The translations under genes and the position numbers were made by a program. DNA of 64,000 bases, taken from Vulcanimicrobiota bacterium. Its GTDB lineage: Bacteria > Vulcanimicrobiota > Xenobia > Xenobiales > JADMJV01. The notes below the pieces were generated by a model that saw only the letters and a program-made list of their open reading frames with translations, did no database searches and had not been told where the DNA came from. Shown piece by piece: positions 1 to 7,565 of this stretch. The DNA lies in assembly GCA_017307785.1 (NCBI GenBank), contig JAFKGI010000002.1, positions 124,001 through 188,000 on the forward strand. Reading direction: 5' to 3'. Positions within the stretch are counted from its first letter, which is position 1. The number at the start of each line of letters is the position of its first letter.

Positions 1-554
1 CGGCGCACCGCCAGACTCACCAGACCCAGGCTCAGCAAGAAGATCAGCGCGATCGCGCCCCCCTGCACGGCCGCTTCGCGGAGAGCCGCCGCATAGACGA
101 TTTCCAGGTCCATGCCGACGTGAATGTAACCGCCCACCCCGGCCATCACCGGAGCGGAAATGTCCAGGCGGCGCTGATCCGGCCCCAGAGCCAGACGGGT
201 CGCCGTAATGCTCGTCGTGGAAACCGGCAGGTTGAGCACCTGCACCGGAACCTCCGGGACGAAGGTGTGGCAAACGGTCTCCCCCTGCCCATTGCTCAAA
301 AAGAGGTAGGCCACGCCTTCCAGGGCCAGCGACTCATCCAAAATCGCCTGAACGGTGGCCAGGTCTCGATTGACCAGCAGCTCATCCGAGCTGCGCGAGA
401 TACCTTGAGCGATGGCTCTTCCCTTGCTCTCGCATTCGCGCAGCAAATTGGCGTAAACACTCCAGACCGAAAGACTCACGGTGATCGTCAGCACCACCGC
501 GAACATCAAAGAAGTCAGCAAAAGAGTTTGCCAGAAAAGCCCGCTCCGTCTCAT
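1..554 (-). CDS. Two-TM membrane sensor protein, N-terminal part (cut by window edge)
   Basis: This is the first 184 residues of a membrane protein whose C-terminus lies beyond base 1. A hydrophobic segment at about residues 6-30 is followed by an extracytoplasmic stretch of about 130 residues and a second hydrophobic segment starting near residue 163. This is the usual front end of a histidine kinase, diguanylate cyclase, chemoreceptor or PP2C-type phosphatase, but the output domain is not visible. The ATG overlaps the stop of the upstream substrate-binding protein gene as ATGA, so the two are translationally coupled. I infer that the binding protein presents a ligand to this sensor. The output type cannot be decided here. 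Confidence 0.75.
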   Translation of the reverse strand, partial: MRRSGLFWQTLLLTSLMFAVVLTITVSLSVWSVYANLLRECESKGRAIAQGISRSSDELLVNRDLATVQAILDESLALEGVAYLFLSNGQGETVCHTFVPEVPVQVLNLPVSTTSITATRLALGPDQRRLDISAPVMAGVGGYIHVGMDLEIVYAAALREAAVQGGAIALIFLLSLGLVSLAVR

Positions 555-1801
555 CTGCGGGCAACTTTCTGGGCGGAGAGAACCGCCTTCCAGTTGGAGA
601 GCGGCACGAACTGGTCACCTTGAACTCGAGTAAAATAGACGGTATGCAGCCCTTGATGCTGCTGCTTGCTGAAACTGACTGGAGATTCCAGGCCCAGAGG
701 AAAATCATGAATGGATTCTGCCGCTCTGCGGATATTCGGCTGGTCATAGTCAGGAGCGCTGCGGCGCAAGATTTCCACCAGCATTTTGGCGCATAAATAG
801 CCCTCGAAGCTCACGAAACTGTAGCGCAACGGCTGATAGTCGGCACCGGCCCCCAACAAGGCCGGGTCCGGCACGGGAGCACCGGCATCCATCGCCTGGC
901 GATATTCCCGCACGGCCGGCAGGCGGATATCGTGGTAGGTGGGGACCACTTGACTGTTGACCAGGTAACGAGTGTAGTCCCGTCCGGTCTTCTTACTCTC
1001 CTTGAGCAGCAGAGCCAACATGCTCTCACTGCTGACAAAGGATACGTTGGCAATAGGAATTTTCCAACCCTGGTCACGAGCATCCCGGATGAAGCCGGCG
1101 CAGGGAGCATAGGTTCCGACGCAAATGACGTGATCCACTCCCGCATCTCGCAAAATCTTGACCTGAGCGGCGTAAGAGTCCTCATACTTCGAACCGCGTC
1201 GATAGGTCGCTTCAGCCCCGAGTTTGAGCTTGCGCTCGGTCAAAGCCCGACGCGTCCCCTCCCACCCGGAGCGCCCATAGGCATCGCATTGATAGAAAAT
1301 CCCGGTCTTATGGCAACCGGCATTGTAGAGGTGGTCGATCAAGCCGGCCGTCTCTTCTCGATAGGAAGCGCGCAGATTGAAGCACAGCTCTTCATAGGGC
1401 GGCATTCGCTGAGGCTGGGCTCCGGTCAAGGGAAACATGAGCAACTGCTGACGCGGGAAGCCGCCTTTCAGCAGAGGCAGCACTCGGGTAACCGTGGGCG
1501 TCCCGACGTAACCGAAAAGGAACAGCACCTTCTCCTGATGGACCAGATCGATGGTATTGAGAACAGCCGGCCCCGGATTGTAGCCGTCATTGCGCACCAC
1601 CAGCTGGATGGGACGTCCGTGGACGCCACCGGCCGCATTCACCTTTTGAAAATAAGCTTGAGCACCTCGGTATAATTCGATTCCCAGGGCTCGCGAGGGC
1701 CCCTGGAATGCGGCCGACATGCCGATACGCAGCGGTTCGCCCGGGCGCGACTGAGCGGCGCAATTCCAGACCAGGAGAAGAAAGAAAAGAAGCCATCGCA
1801 T
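551..1801 (-). CDS. Periplasmic substrate-binding protein, LivK/Peripla_BP_6 type
   Basis: The 416-residue product starts with a signal peptide (MRWLLFFLLLVWNCAAQ) and continues with the type I periplasmic-binding fold of the branched-chain amino acid/amide family: an opening 'RIGMSAAFQGPSRALG', then 'GAQAYFQKVNAAGGVHGR' and 'GRSGWEGTRRAL'. The start at 1801 was chosen because the signal peptide begins there; a longer in-frame extension gives no signal sequence. No ABC permease or ATPase lies beside it. Instead it overlaps a two-TM sensor gene by four bases, which suggests a sensory rather than transport role, as in TorT-like systems. The ligand is unknown. Confidence 0.85.
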   Translation of the reverse strand: MRWLLFFLLLVWNCAAQSRPGEPLRIGMSAAFQGPSRALGIELYRGAQAYFQKVNAAGGVHGRPIQLVVRNDGYNPGPAVLNTIDLVHQEKVLFLFGYVGTPTVTRVLPLLKGGFPRQQLLMFPLTGAQPQRMPPYEELCFNLRASYREETAGLIDHLYNAGCHKTGIFYQCDAYGRSGWEGTRRALTERKLKLGAEATYRRGSKYEDSYAAQVKILRDAGVDHVICVGTYAPCAGFIRDARDQGWKIPIANVSFVSSESMLALLLKESKKTGRDYTRYLVNSQVVPTYHDIRLPAVREYRQAMDAGAPVPDPALLGAGADYQPLRYSFVSFEGYLCAKMLVEILRRSAPDYDQPNIRRAAESIHDFPLGLESPVSFSKQQHQGLHTVYFTRVQGDQFVPLSNWKAVLSAQKVARR

Positions 1802-1859
1802 CGGCGCAGATTCCCTTTGAAAGCAAAGGAACCCCCCTCGGCTGCCAGAAAGAGGCCCG

Positions 1860-2192
1860 ATGGAAATCAAGGACGGTGAGCTCAGCGGCCATCTGGTCTT
1901 AGCCGTAGAGGGAAGGCTCGACGCCAATACCTCCGCGGTCTTTCAGGAACGCCTGCTCGGCGAAGTCGAAAAACGCCCTCAATCCCGCATTATCCTCGAT
2001 CTAACTCCCCTGAATTATTTGAGTTCGGCGGGCTTGCGCGTGCTGCTGGTCGCAGCCAAGAACAGCAAGAAGATCGGGACCGAGGTTGTCCTGGCCGGCA
2101 TGCGACCCCACGTGGAGGAGGTCTTCACGATTTCCGGCTTTGACGCGCTCTTTCAAATCTTTCCCACTCCTGAGGCCGCCGCGGTCGGCTGA
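1860..2192 (+). CDS. STAS-domain anti-sigma factor antagonist (anti-anti-sigma)
   Basis: This 110-residue protein is a single STAS domain. It has the SpoIIAA/RsbV-type core 'IILDLTPLNYLSSAGLRVLL', in which Ser56 (possibly Ser55) aligns with the serine phosphorylated by the anti-sigma kinase. Members of the family bind an anti-sigma factor when dephosphorylated and release the sigma factor. The gene is divergent from the binding protein/sensor pair, with 58 bp between the starts. Its stop overlaps the next start as TGATG. The location fits a partner-switching circuit whose phosphatase could be the truncated sensor at the window edge, which is inference. Confidence 0.88.
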   Translation: MEIKDGELSGHLVLAVEGRLDANTSAVFQERLLGEVEKRPQSRIILDLTPLNYLSSAGLRVLLVAAKNSKKIGTEVVLAGMRPHVEEVFTISGFDALFQIFPTPEAAAVG

Positions 2193-2908
2193 TGGGCGAC
2201 CATCTCAGGGCACTCTCCGCGCTGAAAAAGTGGCTGTGCCTGGTGTTCGCCTCCGGCTGCGTCAACTCGGGCGGCTGGATGGCGGCGGCCAAGTTCACCA
2301 CCCACGTGACCGGCTTTGCGACCCTGTTTGGAATCCATCTCAGCCGCAGCCATTGGACCGAAGCACTGGCCATCAGTTCCATCCCGGTGTATTTCATGGC
2401 GGGAGCCATGATCTCGGCGCTGCTGGTGGACCGAAGAATTCAGAAAGACCAGCCTCCACTCTACGGACTGCCCATCCTGTTGTCGGCCGGGTTGCTGGCG
2501 GTAGCCGCCCTGGGCGGCGAATCCGGCTGGTTCGGAATGTTCGGCAAAGACAGTGCCGTCAGTGAGGAATACGTGCTGCTGCTGGTCCTGGCTCTGGCCA
2601 GCGGCCTGCAGAACGCCACGGTCACCACCGCCACCGGAGCCGTGATGCGCGCCACCCATATGACGGGCTTGACCACCGATCTGGGTGTGGGCTTGATCCG
2701 CTACTTTTACGTAAGCCCACCCGAGAAGCGCATCGAAATCCGTTCCACCATGGTTCGCGTGCTGACGCTGGTCTTTTTCGTAGGCGGGTCGGTAGCCGGA
2801 GCCTACTTCTTCCTCACCCTGCAATATCAGGGTTTCCTGGTGCCGGCCGCCATTTCGTTCGTGGTCGCCCTGGCCACCACACGCACTCTCGACGACGAAA
2901 GCGTCTAG
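2192..2908 (+). CDS. DUF1275 (YoaK-like) integral membrane protein
   Basis: The 238-residue protein has about six hydrophobic segments and the DUF1275 hallmarks: an early 'SGCVNSGGW' loop, 'TTHVTGFATLFG', a central 'LASGLQNATVTTATGAVMRATHMTGLTTDLG' block split around Gln/Asn residues, and a C-terminal TM pair. The family is widespread and its function is unknown. It is coupled to the STAS gene by a one-base overlap. Its stop lies in the four bases CTAG shared with the convergent gene, so no terminator separates them. Confidence 0.85.
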   Translation: MGDHLRALSALKKWLCLVFASGCVNSGGWMAAAKFTTHVTGFATLFGIHLSRSHWTEALAISSIPVYFMAGAMISALLVDRRIQKDQPPLYGLPILLSAGLLAVAALGGESGWFGMFGKDSAVSEEYVLLLVLALASGLQNATVTTATGAVMRATHMTGLTTDLGVGLIRYFYVSPPEKRIEIRSTMVRVLTLVFFVGGSVAGAYFFLTLQYQGFLVPAAISFVVALATTRTLDDESV

Positions 2909-4002
2909 CTGGCCGCTCCGGCTTTGTTCAAGTTGGCCAGCACGTTGCCCACGGCGGGACCGGCCGGAACGTAGGTGCGCAAATACTTTTCGGCCACTTC
3001 CGCATTTTCTTTTTGCCGGATGGCCGTGCCGATCTTGTAGGCTCCTAAAGCGGCGCCCGCGCCGACGCTCACGCCCAGAGCGGGCAGCATCGGCACGCCG
3101 ACCACCGGGGCCAGCATTCCGAAAGATCCTAGAGTCAAAGCGCCCAGGGCCGCACCAGCGGCCATTTTTCCGCCCGTCCCCAGCGGATGCTTCTCGAGCC
3201 AGGGGTCCAATTTGTTGTTGATGCCGGCGACCATTTCGTCCTGCGCGTTGCGAGTGACCTGACGGAAGACGGGACCGACCACAGTGCCGGCCGGAGCGGC
3301 TACAGCGCCGGCGGTGATGCCTTCGACCAACGCCTGAGCGGCCAGCGGATGACCTGCCAGGAAGTAAGGAACTGCACTCAGGGCGCCCAGAGCGGCACCG
3401 CTGACCGTTCCCAGAGCAGCACGCCCGACCACGGTTTGGGCACGACCGCCGATGCCGGCGCCGGCCGCACCGGCCAGAGCCGCCAGTGGGTTGTGCGTGT
3501 ATTGGGAAGCCACCATGCCGGCCGTATAGCCGCCGTAAACGCTGTCGCGGGTGACCGCGCGGCGCGAGCCGCCCAAAGTTCCCACCGCGCCGGTGAGGCC
3601 GCCCATAATAGAAAAACCGGCCACGTTGGCCAAATTCAGCGGCTGCCCGGTCAGGAAACCCATGGCCACCGTAATGGCGGCGGCGCCGACCGCGCCACTG
3701 CCTGCGCCGGCGGCCAGGGCCAGCGGGAAACTTTGATACTTGAAGCCGACCTTGGTGCCCACCAGGCCGCCCACGGCTCCGGCCACCACGCCGGAGACGG
3801 CGCCATTGAGGCCGCCCAGGCGAGCTCCGGAAATCAAACCCTGGATGCCACCGGAAAGAGCGCCGCCGTTACACAGCGCGTCGACCTGAGCGCTGGTGCG
3901 GGGAACGGGAATGTCGCCGGCCGTATCCGCGCCAGGATTGACCTTGGACGGTTTGGGCTGAGTGAAGGCGATAACGGACTTAGCGGCTTGGGTGACTTTC
4001 AC
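2905..4002 (-). CDS. Glycine-zipper-rich hydrophobic protein, uncharacterised
   Basis: The 365-residue product has a polar, Pro-containing first 40 residues and then long stretches rich in Gly and Ala with repeated GxxxG spacing, such as 'GGLNGAVSGVVAGAVGGLVG' and 'LAGAAGAGIGGR'. Such patterns form helix-packing glycine zippers in membrane-inserting proteins, colicins and 17-kDa antigen-like proteins. There is no Sec signal peptide. The start is GTG at 4002 with only a weak GGGTGT upstream. I recognise no family. The basic N-terminus (MKVTQAAKS) resembles the leaders of the DHH protein just upstream and of two other proteins in the window, but only at the first few residues. Confidence 0.7.
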   Translation of the reverse strand: MKVTQAAKSVIAFTQPKPSKVNPGADTAGDIPVPRTSAQVDALCNGGALSGGIQGLISGARLGGLNGAVSGVVAGAVGGLVGTKVGFKYQSFPLALAAGAGSGAVGAAAITVAMGFLTGQPLNLANVAGFSIMGGLTGAVGTLGGSRRAVTRDSVYGGYTAGMVASQYTHNPLAALAGAAGAGIGGRAQTVVGRAALGTVSGAALGALSAVPYFLAGHPLAAQALVEGITAGAVAAPAGTVVGPVFRQVTRNAQDEMVAGINNKLDPWLEKHPLGTGGKMAAGAALGALTLGSFGMLAPVVGVPMLPALGVSVGAGAALGAYKIGTAIRQKENAEVAEKYLRTYVPAGPAVGNVLANLNKAGAAS

Positions 4003-4045
4003 ACACCCAACTTAGGCCATGACCGTGAAATTTCCATGAACGACC

Positions 4046-5182
4046 TCAGGCTTGGGGCTGAGGCTTGGGCTTGGGCGGATTGAGGTCGGTCGGTTCCGGA
4101 CCGCCCGGGTCGCGGAAGCCGGCCGCTGCCTTGTGCCCCCCGCCACCGAACTTGAAGGCCACCGCGTTCACGTCAAAGCCTCCGTCTTGGGAACGCAGAG
4201 ACCATTGCTTCTTGCCATCCTCCACGTAGCTGACGGCCGCGAAAGGAGCATCCGGGTATTTGGCCCGCAGGGCCTCGCCCACTTCCGAGCGGATTTCCGG
4301 TATACACTGAGCCATAGGCACGTGGTGTCCATCGACCGTTCCCATGACGGCCCGACCGGCGGCTCCGTCCACCAGCTGCTGCTTGTAGCGCTGGATGGCC
4401 GCGCCTTCCACCTTGAGCTCGTTGACGTCCAGATTTTCCCAGACCTTGGTGTCCATGGCGTAGGAGCCCAGGGCGGCGCTGACTTCGCGAGACTTGTCCA
4501 GGTTGAATTTCCAGAGGTCGCGGTCTTCGACGTATTTGAGAAGGTCGGGCTCTTGCTGCTCGGGGTGAAAATAAGCCCAGGAAAGTCCGGCACCGGCCCG
4601 CGACTGTTCGAAGACGACGAAGGGCAGTCCCTCCAGCTGCTGGCGGGCCTTCTCGTGATGGTCGAGCACCACCATACCGGCCACTTTGGATTGGAATTCG
4701 AGAAGGTCTTTGCGCGGATAGGAAAAGTCGACAATGGCCACTTTGGCGTCGGCCGGCAGTTGCGGCGGGTCGTCCTTATAACTGACCGGGATATACTGAG
4801 CCTTGTCGCCCAGCGCCTGTTCCGCAGCAAAGCGCGCTCCGAAGCCATCCCAGCACTCGGCGTGGTAGAGAACGTGGGTGATTTCCTCGGGCTTCACCGG
4901 CAAGGCGTCGATGCGGGCCCGCAGTTCCGGAGTCGTTTCCAGATAACCGGCGGCGGCGCCACCGGGCAGTTGCGAGGTCACCTCGATGGCCGACTTGAGA
5001 GAAGACTTGGACATACAGCATGGGCATCCACCGCCGTGCGTCTTGGCGGTCTGAGGCGGAGCGGCATCCCCGATCTGAACACTGTCGGCCACCCCTACCG
5101 GAGCCGGATTGCCGGCCACCGCCGGCTGAGCCTGGCGTGAAGGGGTCGTCGATGCACTGGGGAGCTGCGAGCTGATCTTCAT
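4046..5182 (-). CDS. DHH/DHHA1-family phosphoesterase with disordered N-terminal leader
   Basis: Residues 1-100 are low-complexity (Ser, Pro, Gln, Ala) with the motif DSVQIG at 33-38 and a CPCC cluster at 53-56. From residue 103 a DHH phosphoesterase follows: 'YHAECWDGFGARF' (Asp112), 'AIVDFSYPR' (Asp152), 'VLDHHEKAR' (DHH at 174-176), 'YVEDRDLW', and a DHHA1 substrate-binding end 'FKFGGGGHKAAAGF' near 350. The metal-binding aspartates and histidines are present, so activity on a phosphodiester (short RNA, dinucleotide or similar) is likely, but the substrate is unknown. A Pro/Lys tail ends the protein. GGAGG lies 14 bases before the ATG. The leader is discussed in the findings. Confidence 0.85.
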   Translation of the reverse strand: MKISSQLPSASTTPSRQAQPAVAGNPAPVGVADSVQIGDAAPPQTAKTHGGGCPCCMSKSSLKSAIEVTSQLPGGAAAGYLETTPELRARIDALPVKPEEITHVLYHAECWDGFGARFAAEQALGDKAQYIPVSYKDDPPQLPADAKVAIVDFSYPRKDLLEFQSKVAGMVVLDHHEKARQQLEGLPFVVFEQSRAGAGLSWAYFHPEQQEPDLLKYVEDRDLWKFNLDKSREVSAALGSYAMDTKVWENLDVNELKVEGAAIQRYKQQLVDGAAGRAVMGTVDGHHVPMAQCIPEIRSEVGEALRAKYPDAPFAAVSYVEDGKKQWSLRSQDGGFDVNAVAFKFGGGGHKAAAGFRDPGGPEPTDLNPPKPKPQPQA

Positions 5183-5487
5183 GTCTCGAGTCTAACCTCC
5201 CGAACTGAAACGCCCCTGAAACGGTCGGCGGTACTGCGCCTGGCCTGTCCAGAAAGGGGACAAGGGGATGGGGGACGTGGAGAGGGCTTCAACGTGAGCA
5301 TTGGCTTCCAGTGCCTCTGTCAGGTCTTTTCCACAACTTAATTTTCAAGCCGCTCCGGGAGTTACACTCGACTCATTCTCAGAGTGTAAGTACGCTCTAG
5401 CGGGTGTCCAAGGCGATGGCCTCTCCAGAATCCCCGAATCGCCCGGGTCTCCCCTCTCGACGGAAAGCTGGCAGAATCACCCGTTCT
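5183..5487. other. Intergenic region with an inverted repeat
   Basis: This 305-base gap separates the start of the DHH gene from the end of the next upstream minus-strand gene, so it should hold the DHH gene promoter. No credible coding frame or terminator is visible. The one distinct structure is an inverted repeat with perfect 8-base arms (TTACACTC at 5362-5369, GAGTGTAA at 5382-5389), annotated separately. Confidence 0.6.
5362..5389. promoter_or_regulatory. Inverted repeat, possible operator
   Basis: TTACACTC and GAGTGTAA are perfect reverse complements separated by 12 bases. The spacing is typical of a dimeric regulator site, and the AT content is higher than that of the surroundings. 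It lies about 180 bp upstream of the DHH gene start. There is no U-tract, so it is not an intrinsic terminator. Confidence 0.35.
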
Positions 5488-6921
5488 CTACTTGCGGGGG
5501 TCGATGTTGTCGAAGTAGCGGCGCACGGCTTCGCGGTGTTCGGCGGGGACTTTTTCTTCGGCGACGGACTGCTCGGCCAGGGCCTTGGCTTCTAAAAAAT
5601 CACCGGATTCTTCGCGCAGGCTGGGGTCGCCCAGGCGAGCGTCGCCAAGCTTTCCGTCGGCCATGCGCAACAGCTTGCCCTTGCCACCAGCCAGGGCGAC
5701 TCGCTCCCGACGGGTCTGTAGATGCTGGCGGTCCGAGCCATAGAGTTGCTTGAACTCTCCTCGCTTGTTGCGCTGCTCCTCGTTCTGGCGGTCGCCCTGA
5801 GCTTTCTGGCTGGCGGCCTCTCCCGTTTTCTTTTCTTGATTGGTGGAGCCCATCCCGAAATCACCTTTGCCGCCGCCTTTGCCCTTGCCCGGGGCGCCGG
5901 CTTTACCGGCAGCCCCCTGACCGGGCTTGTCGCCCGCCTTACCCTCCTCAGGTGAACCGCCCAGCTGCTTCATCTCGTCTTCCAGCGCCTGGCTGAGCTC
6001 AGCGTTTTCAGCCATCTGCTGACCCTCGGTCAGCTCTTTCTGAGCCTCCCGCATGGCCTTCTCGGCCTGCTCTTTCTGGCCGTTTTGGACAGCCTTCTGG
6101 GCTTGCTCCACCAGCGACCGGGCTTGCGGCTGCTGTTGCAACTGCTGGCGCAGCTTTTCCAATTGCTCGCGCTGCTGTTGAGCCGGAGAGCCGGCCATCT
6201 GGCCCAGTTGGGCGGCCTGCTGATTTTGCTTCTCCATCTGGCGTTGCAGATCGCCCAAAGCCTGACGCATCTGTCGTGCGGCCTGGGCGGGGACTTGATG
6301 CGGTAGCTTTTCGAGCATTTGACGAAGTTGCTGCTGGCGCGGCGACCGGGGCCGCTGGGCCAGACGCTTGCTCAGCCGGTCCAGACGTTGCCGGGCCGCC
6401 AGCACTTCCTGCTGCAGCGGATCGGGCGGGGGCGGAGGCATCCAGATTGGACCCAGAATCAGCGCCCCGACCAGAGCCAGAGCCGGCACCATCCAACGCA
6501 AAAAAGAGCGCTTCCAGGTGGCGGGGAAGGTTCGTGCCGGCTGGATCGGATCCAGACGTTGCAACGTCTCCTGCAGCAAAAGTTGAGAAACGACCGTATG
6601 CGGCTTCCGGGATTCCAGATGACCATAGCAAGTCAGCAAGCGATCCTGTAGTCCGTGAGTCTGATCAGCCTGATGAGCCACGCGGCGCAAACTCCAGGGG
6701 GTCAGCAGCCCGTGCACAAAGCCGATCAGGGTCCATGCCGGCCACAACCAGACGACCCGCAACTGATCCTCAAGGGGCAGGTGAAGCGCCGCAAAGACCA
6801 GCAGCAGCGGCACACACAGCCAACCTCCCCACAGCCCCCAACGAAGACCTCTCTCCACTGCCTGCACCAGGGCGTGGCGCCGGCGCAACTGAAGCAGCTT
6901 GATGAGAAGTCGGTCTTCCAC
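5488..6921 (-). CDS. Membrane-anchored Gln-rich coiled-coil protein of the MoxR/BatA neighbourhood type
   Basis: This 477-residue protein begins with two TM segments (about residues 30-48 and 53-73), has a third at about 145-162, then a long Gln/Arg/Lys-rich helical region (about 170-310), a Gly/Lys-rich linker, and the C-terminal motif 'VPAEHREAVRRYFDNI'. The ending matches the 'P-x-E-[YH]-R-[ED]-x-[VL]-[RK]-x-Y-F' tail of proteins often coded beside MoxR ATPase/vWA operons, but no MoxR or vWA gene is present here. The start is GTG, three bases after the upstream gene's stop. The function is unknown; a role in envelope assembly is only suggested by the family context. Confidence 0.7.
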   Translation of the reverse strand: MEDRLLIKLLQLRRRHALVQAVERGLRWGLWGGWLCVPLLLVFAALHLPLEDQLRVVWLWPAWTLIGFVHGLLTPWSLRRVAHQADQTHGLQDRLLTCYGHLESRKPHTVVSQLLLQETLQRLDPIQPARTFPATWKRSFLRWMVPALALVGALILGPIWMPPPPPDPLQQEVLAARQRLDRLSKRLAQRPRSPRQQQLRQMLEKLPHQVPAQAARQMRQALGDLQRQMEKQNQQAAQLGQMAGSPAQQQREQLEKLRQQLQQQPQARSLVEQAQKAVQNGQKEQAEKAMREAQKELTEGQQMAENAELSQALEDEMKQLGGSPEEGKAGDKPGQGAAGKAGAPGKGKGGGKGDFGMGSTNQEKKTGEAASQKAQGDRQNEEQRNKRGEFKQLYGSDRQHLQTRRERVALAGGKGKLLRMADGKLGDARLGDPSLREESGDFLEAKALAEQSVAEEKVPAEHREAVRRYFDNIDPRK

Positions 6922-6924
6922 GAC

Positions 6925-7527
6925 CTACCAGGGGAACTGCAGGTGGATCTGGTTTTGCATGGCGGCCTGCCAGGCCTGGGTGAGAAATTCCGAGTAGCGT
7001 TGTAGCACCCAATCGCACTGGTAAGTTTTCTGCGGAGTATCACTACCGGTCAGCCAGTGCAGGATCAACTGGGCCGGGGCCAGGATGTCTTTGCTGCCGT
7101 CCGGGTGGCGGTGCGAAAAGGCTCGCGCCACCCAGTCCACTTTTTCCAGCTCGGCCGGGCTGAGGATGGCCAGTGTGGCCACGCGCGTCAGCAGATTGGC
7201 CATTTCCGCGTCGCCGCTCTGCTTGGACATCAAGCGATAGACATAGCCCAGGCCGTAGCAAGAGAAAGCCTTATCCATTTCGTGGTGGCGCATTTTGGTG
7301 GGGCCGGCGCGTTCGACTCGGTCCCGGAAGGTACCGGCCGTGCGAGGAGACTTGGCCATCAACTCAATCAGGGTGGTGATGGTGGGGATGGCGTGCAGGT
7401 ACTGCTGGCCCATTCCGCTGGGCCCGCCCCAGCGTTGAATGATCTGCGAAGAAGTGGGCATTCGCAACATACGAGCCTCAAGCTCGACGCGGCGCTTTTC
7501 AAACTGTTGTAGAAACGGATCCGACAT
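6925..7527 (-). CDS. Conserved hypothetical protein, 200 aa
   Basis: The product starts MSDPFLQQFEK at 7527 behind a good AAGGTGG ribosome-binding site, which excludes the longer in-frame start. It looks soluble and mostly helical, without signal peptide, TM segment or recognisable catalytic motif. Notable segments are 'HHEMDKAFSCYGLGYVYRLM' and 'DWVARAFSHRHPDGS'. It is the first gene of a pair with the Gln-rich membrane protein, three bases apart, so the two probably act together. Confidence 0.65.
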   Translation of the reverse strand: MSDPFLQQFEKRRVELEARMLRMPTSSQIIQRWGGPSGMGQQYLHAIPTITTLIELMAKSPRTAGTFRDRVERAGPTKMRHHEMDKAFSCYGLGYVYRLMSKQSGDAEMANLLTRVATLAILSPAELEKVDWVARAFSHRHPDGSKDILAPAQLILHWLTGSDTPQKTYQCDWVLQRYSEFLTQAWQAAMQNQIHLQFPW

Positions 7528-7565
7528 AGGCAAGCCACCTTCGACGGTTTTCAAACCCTCCCCTA

